From assembly GCA_028708485.1 (NCBI GenBank), contig JAQVYZ010000082.1, positions 1 through 5,707 on the forward strand: a DNA stretch of 5,707 nt, read 5' to 3'. Made by a program: the position numbers and the translations under genes. This document shows, one piece after another, positions 5,513-5,707 of this stretch. The stretch comes from Caldisericia bacterium (lineage in GTDB: Bacteria > Caldisericota > Caldisericia > UBA6126). A model generated the notes under the pieces. That model was given only the letters and a program-made list of their open reading frames with translations. It was not told where the DNA came from and made no database searches. Numbering within the stretch: position 1 is the first letter of the stretch; the number at the start of each line of letters is the position of its first letter.

Positions 5513-5707
5513 CACGTTGCAAACCTTCAGGCTGATACACTAAGTACAGACAGTCTGGCTCATAATTCATCCAGGTTTGGACAGGCTGGCTTTTTAACGC
5601 CTCAATCAAAGGAGCCTCCGGATAAAGGAATGTCATACAGCTCTCTTTGCCTAATACCTGTGCGCCGTGCTGGAGCCATGCCACAAGAGCCTGCGGTGTC
5701 GGATCCA
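5502..5707 (-). CDS. Unidentified protein, C-terminal 67 residues (gene runs off the right edge)
   Basis: An open frame enters from the right edge and ends at TAA (5504-5502). The visible residues start DPTPQALVAWLQHGAQVLG, continue through ESCMTFLYPEAPLIEAL, and finish with TWMNYEPDCLYLVY and a short tail. A GTG at 5684 could open a 60-residue frame, but it has no ribosome site and the frame continues past it to the edge, so I read this as the end of a longer gene. The alternation of a helix, 'FLYPEAPLIEAL', and a terminal strand 'CLYLVY' would fit the end of a GNAT-type acetyltransferase, but there is no diagnostic motif. The gene converges on the epimerase-like gene with stop codons interlocked (5502-5512) and no room for a terminator between them. 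Confidence 0.6.
   Translation of the reverse strand, partial: DPTPQALVAWLQHGAQVLGKESCMTFLYPEAPLIEALKSQPVQTWMNYEPDCLYLVYQPEGLQRAKS

Overview
The window looks like a stretch of bacterial chromosome of moderate, slightly AT-rich composition. It holds six protein genes I consider solid (one cut by the left edge), one probable small gene, and one gene cut by the right edge. The organism cannot be fixed. Three consecutive genes encode lipoproteins, and one has an unorthodox lipobox (Leu at -4, Asn at -1). Such relaxed lipoboxes are best known from spirochaetes, so a Treponema-like spirochaete is my first guess. The clear Shine-Dalgarno sites and the TetR subtype would also fit a clostridial-type Firmicute.

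Left part (1-2276, minus strand): a lipoprotein operon. Transcription order is a very small predicted lipoprotein (2133-2276), a 545-residue lipoprotein with eight PQQ-type beta-propeller repeats (499-2136), and a third lipoprotein running off the left edge (485 to 1). The first two overlap by ATGA, and the second and third are 13 bases apart, so the three are probably co-translated. An AT-rich gap (2277-2414) carries a possible promoter with an inverted repeat in its spacer.

Middle (2415-3607, minus strand): a stand-alone AAA_14/DUF4143 ATPase with an intact P-loop, Walker B motif and PD-(D/E)XK-like C-terminal triad. Its promoter region carries reiterated short motifs (ACGAGTA(A)TTTT and TTGCCC(C)AAAG) that may be a binding array.

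Right part (3679-5512): a TetR-family regulator (minus) lies back to back with an extended short-chain dehydrogenase/NAD-dependent epimerase-like enzyme (plus). The 218-base gap between them contains a perfect 11-bp inverted pair, AACAGTCAGTT/AACTGACTGTT, and a separate 13-bp palindrome. I read this as a local switch in which the TetR protein controls itself and the enzyme. Two bases past the TetR stop is a 27-bp palindromic element with a GGGGACGG core, resembling the REP sequences associated with Y1/RAYT transposases.

Right edge (5502-5707, minus strand): the C-terminal end of an unidentified protein, converging on and overlapping the epimerase gene by 11 bases. I saw no RNA genes, CRISPR array, complete insertion sequence or convincing intrinsic terminator.
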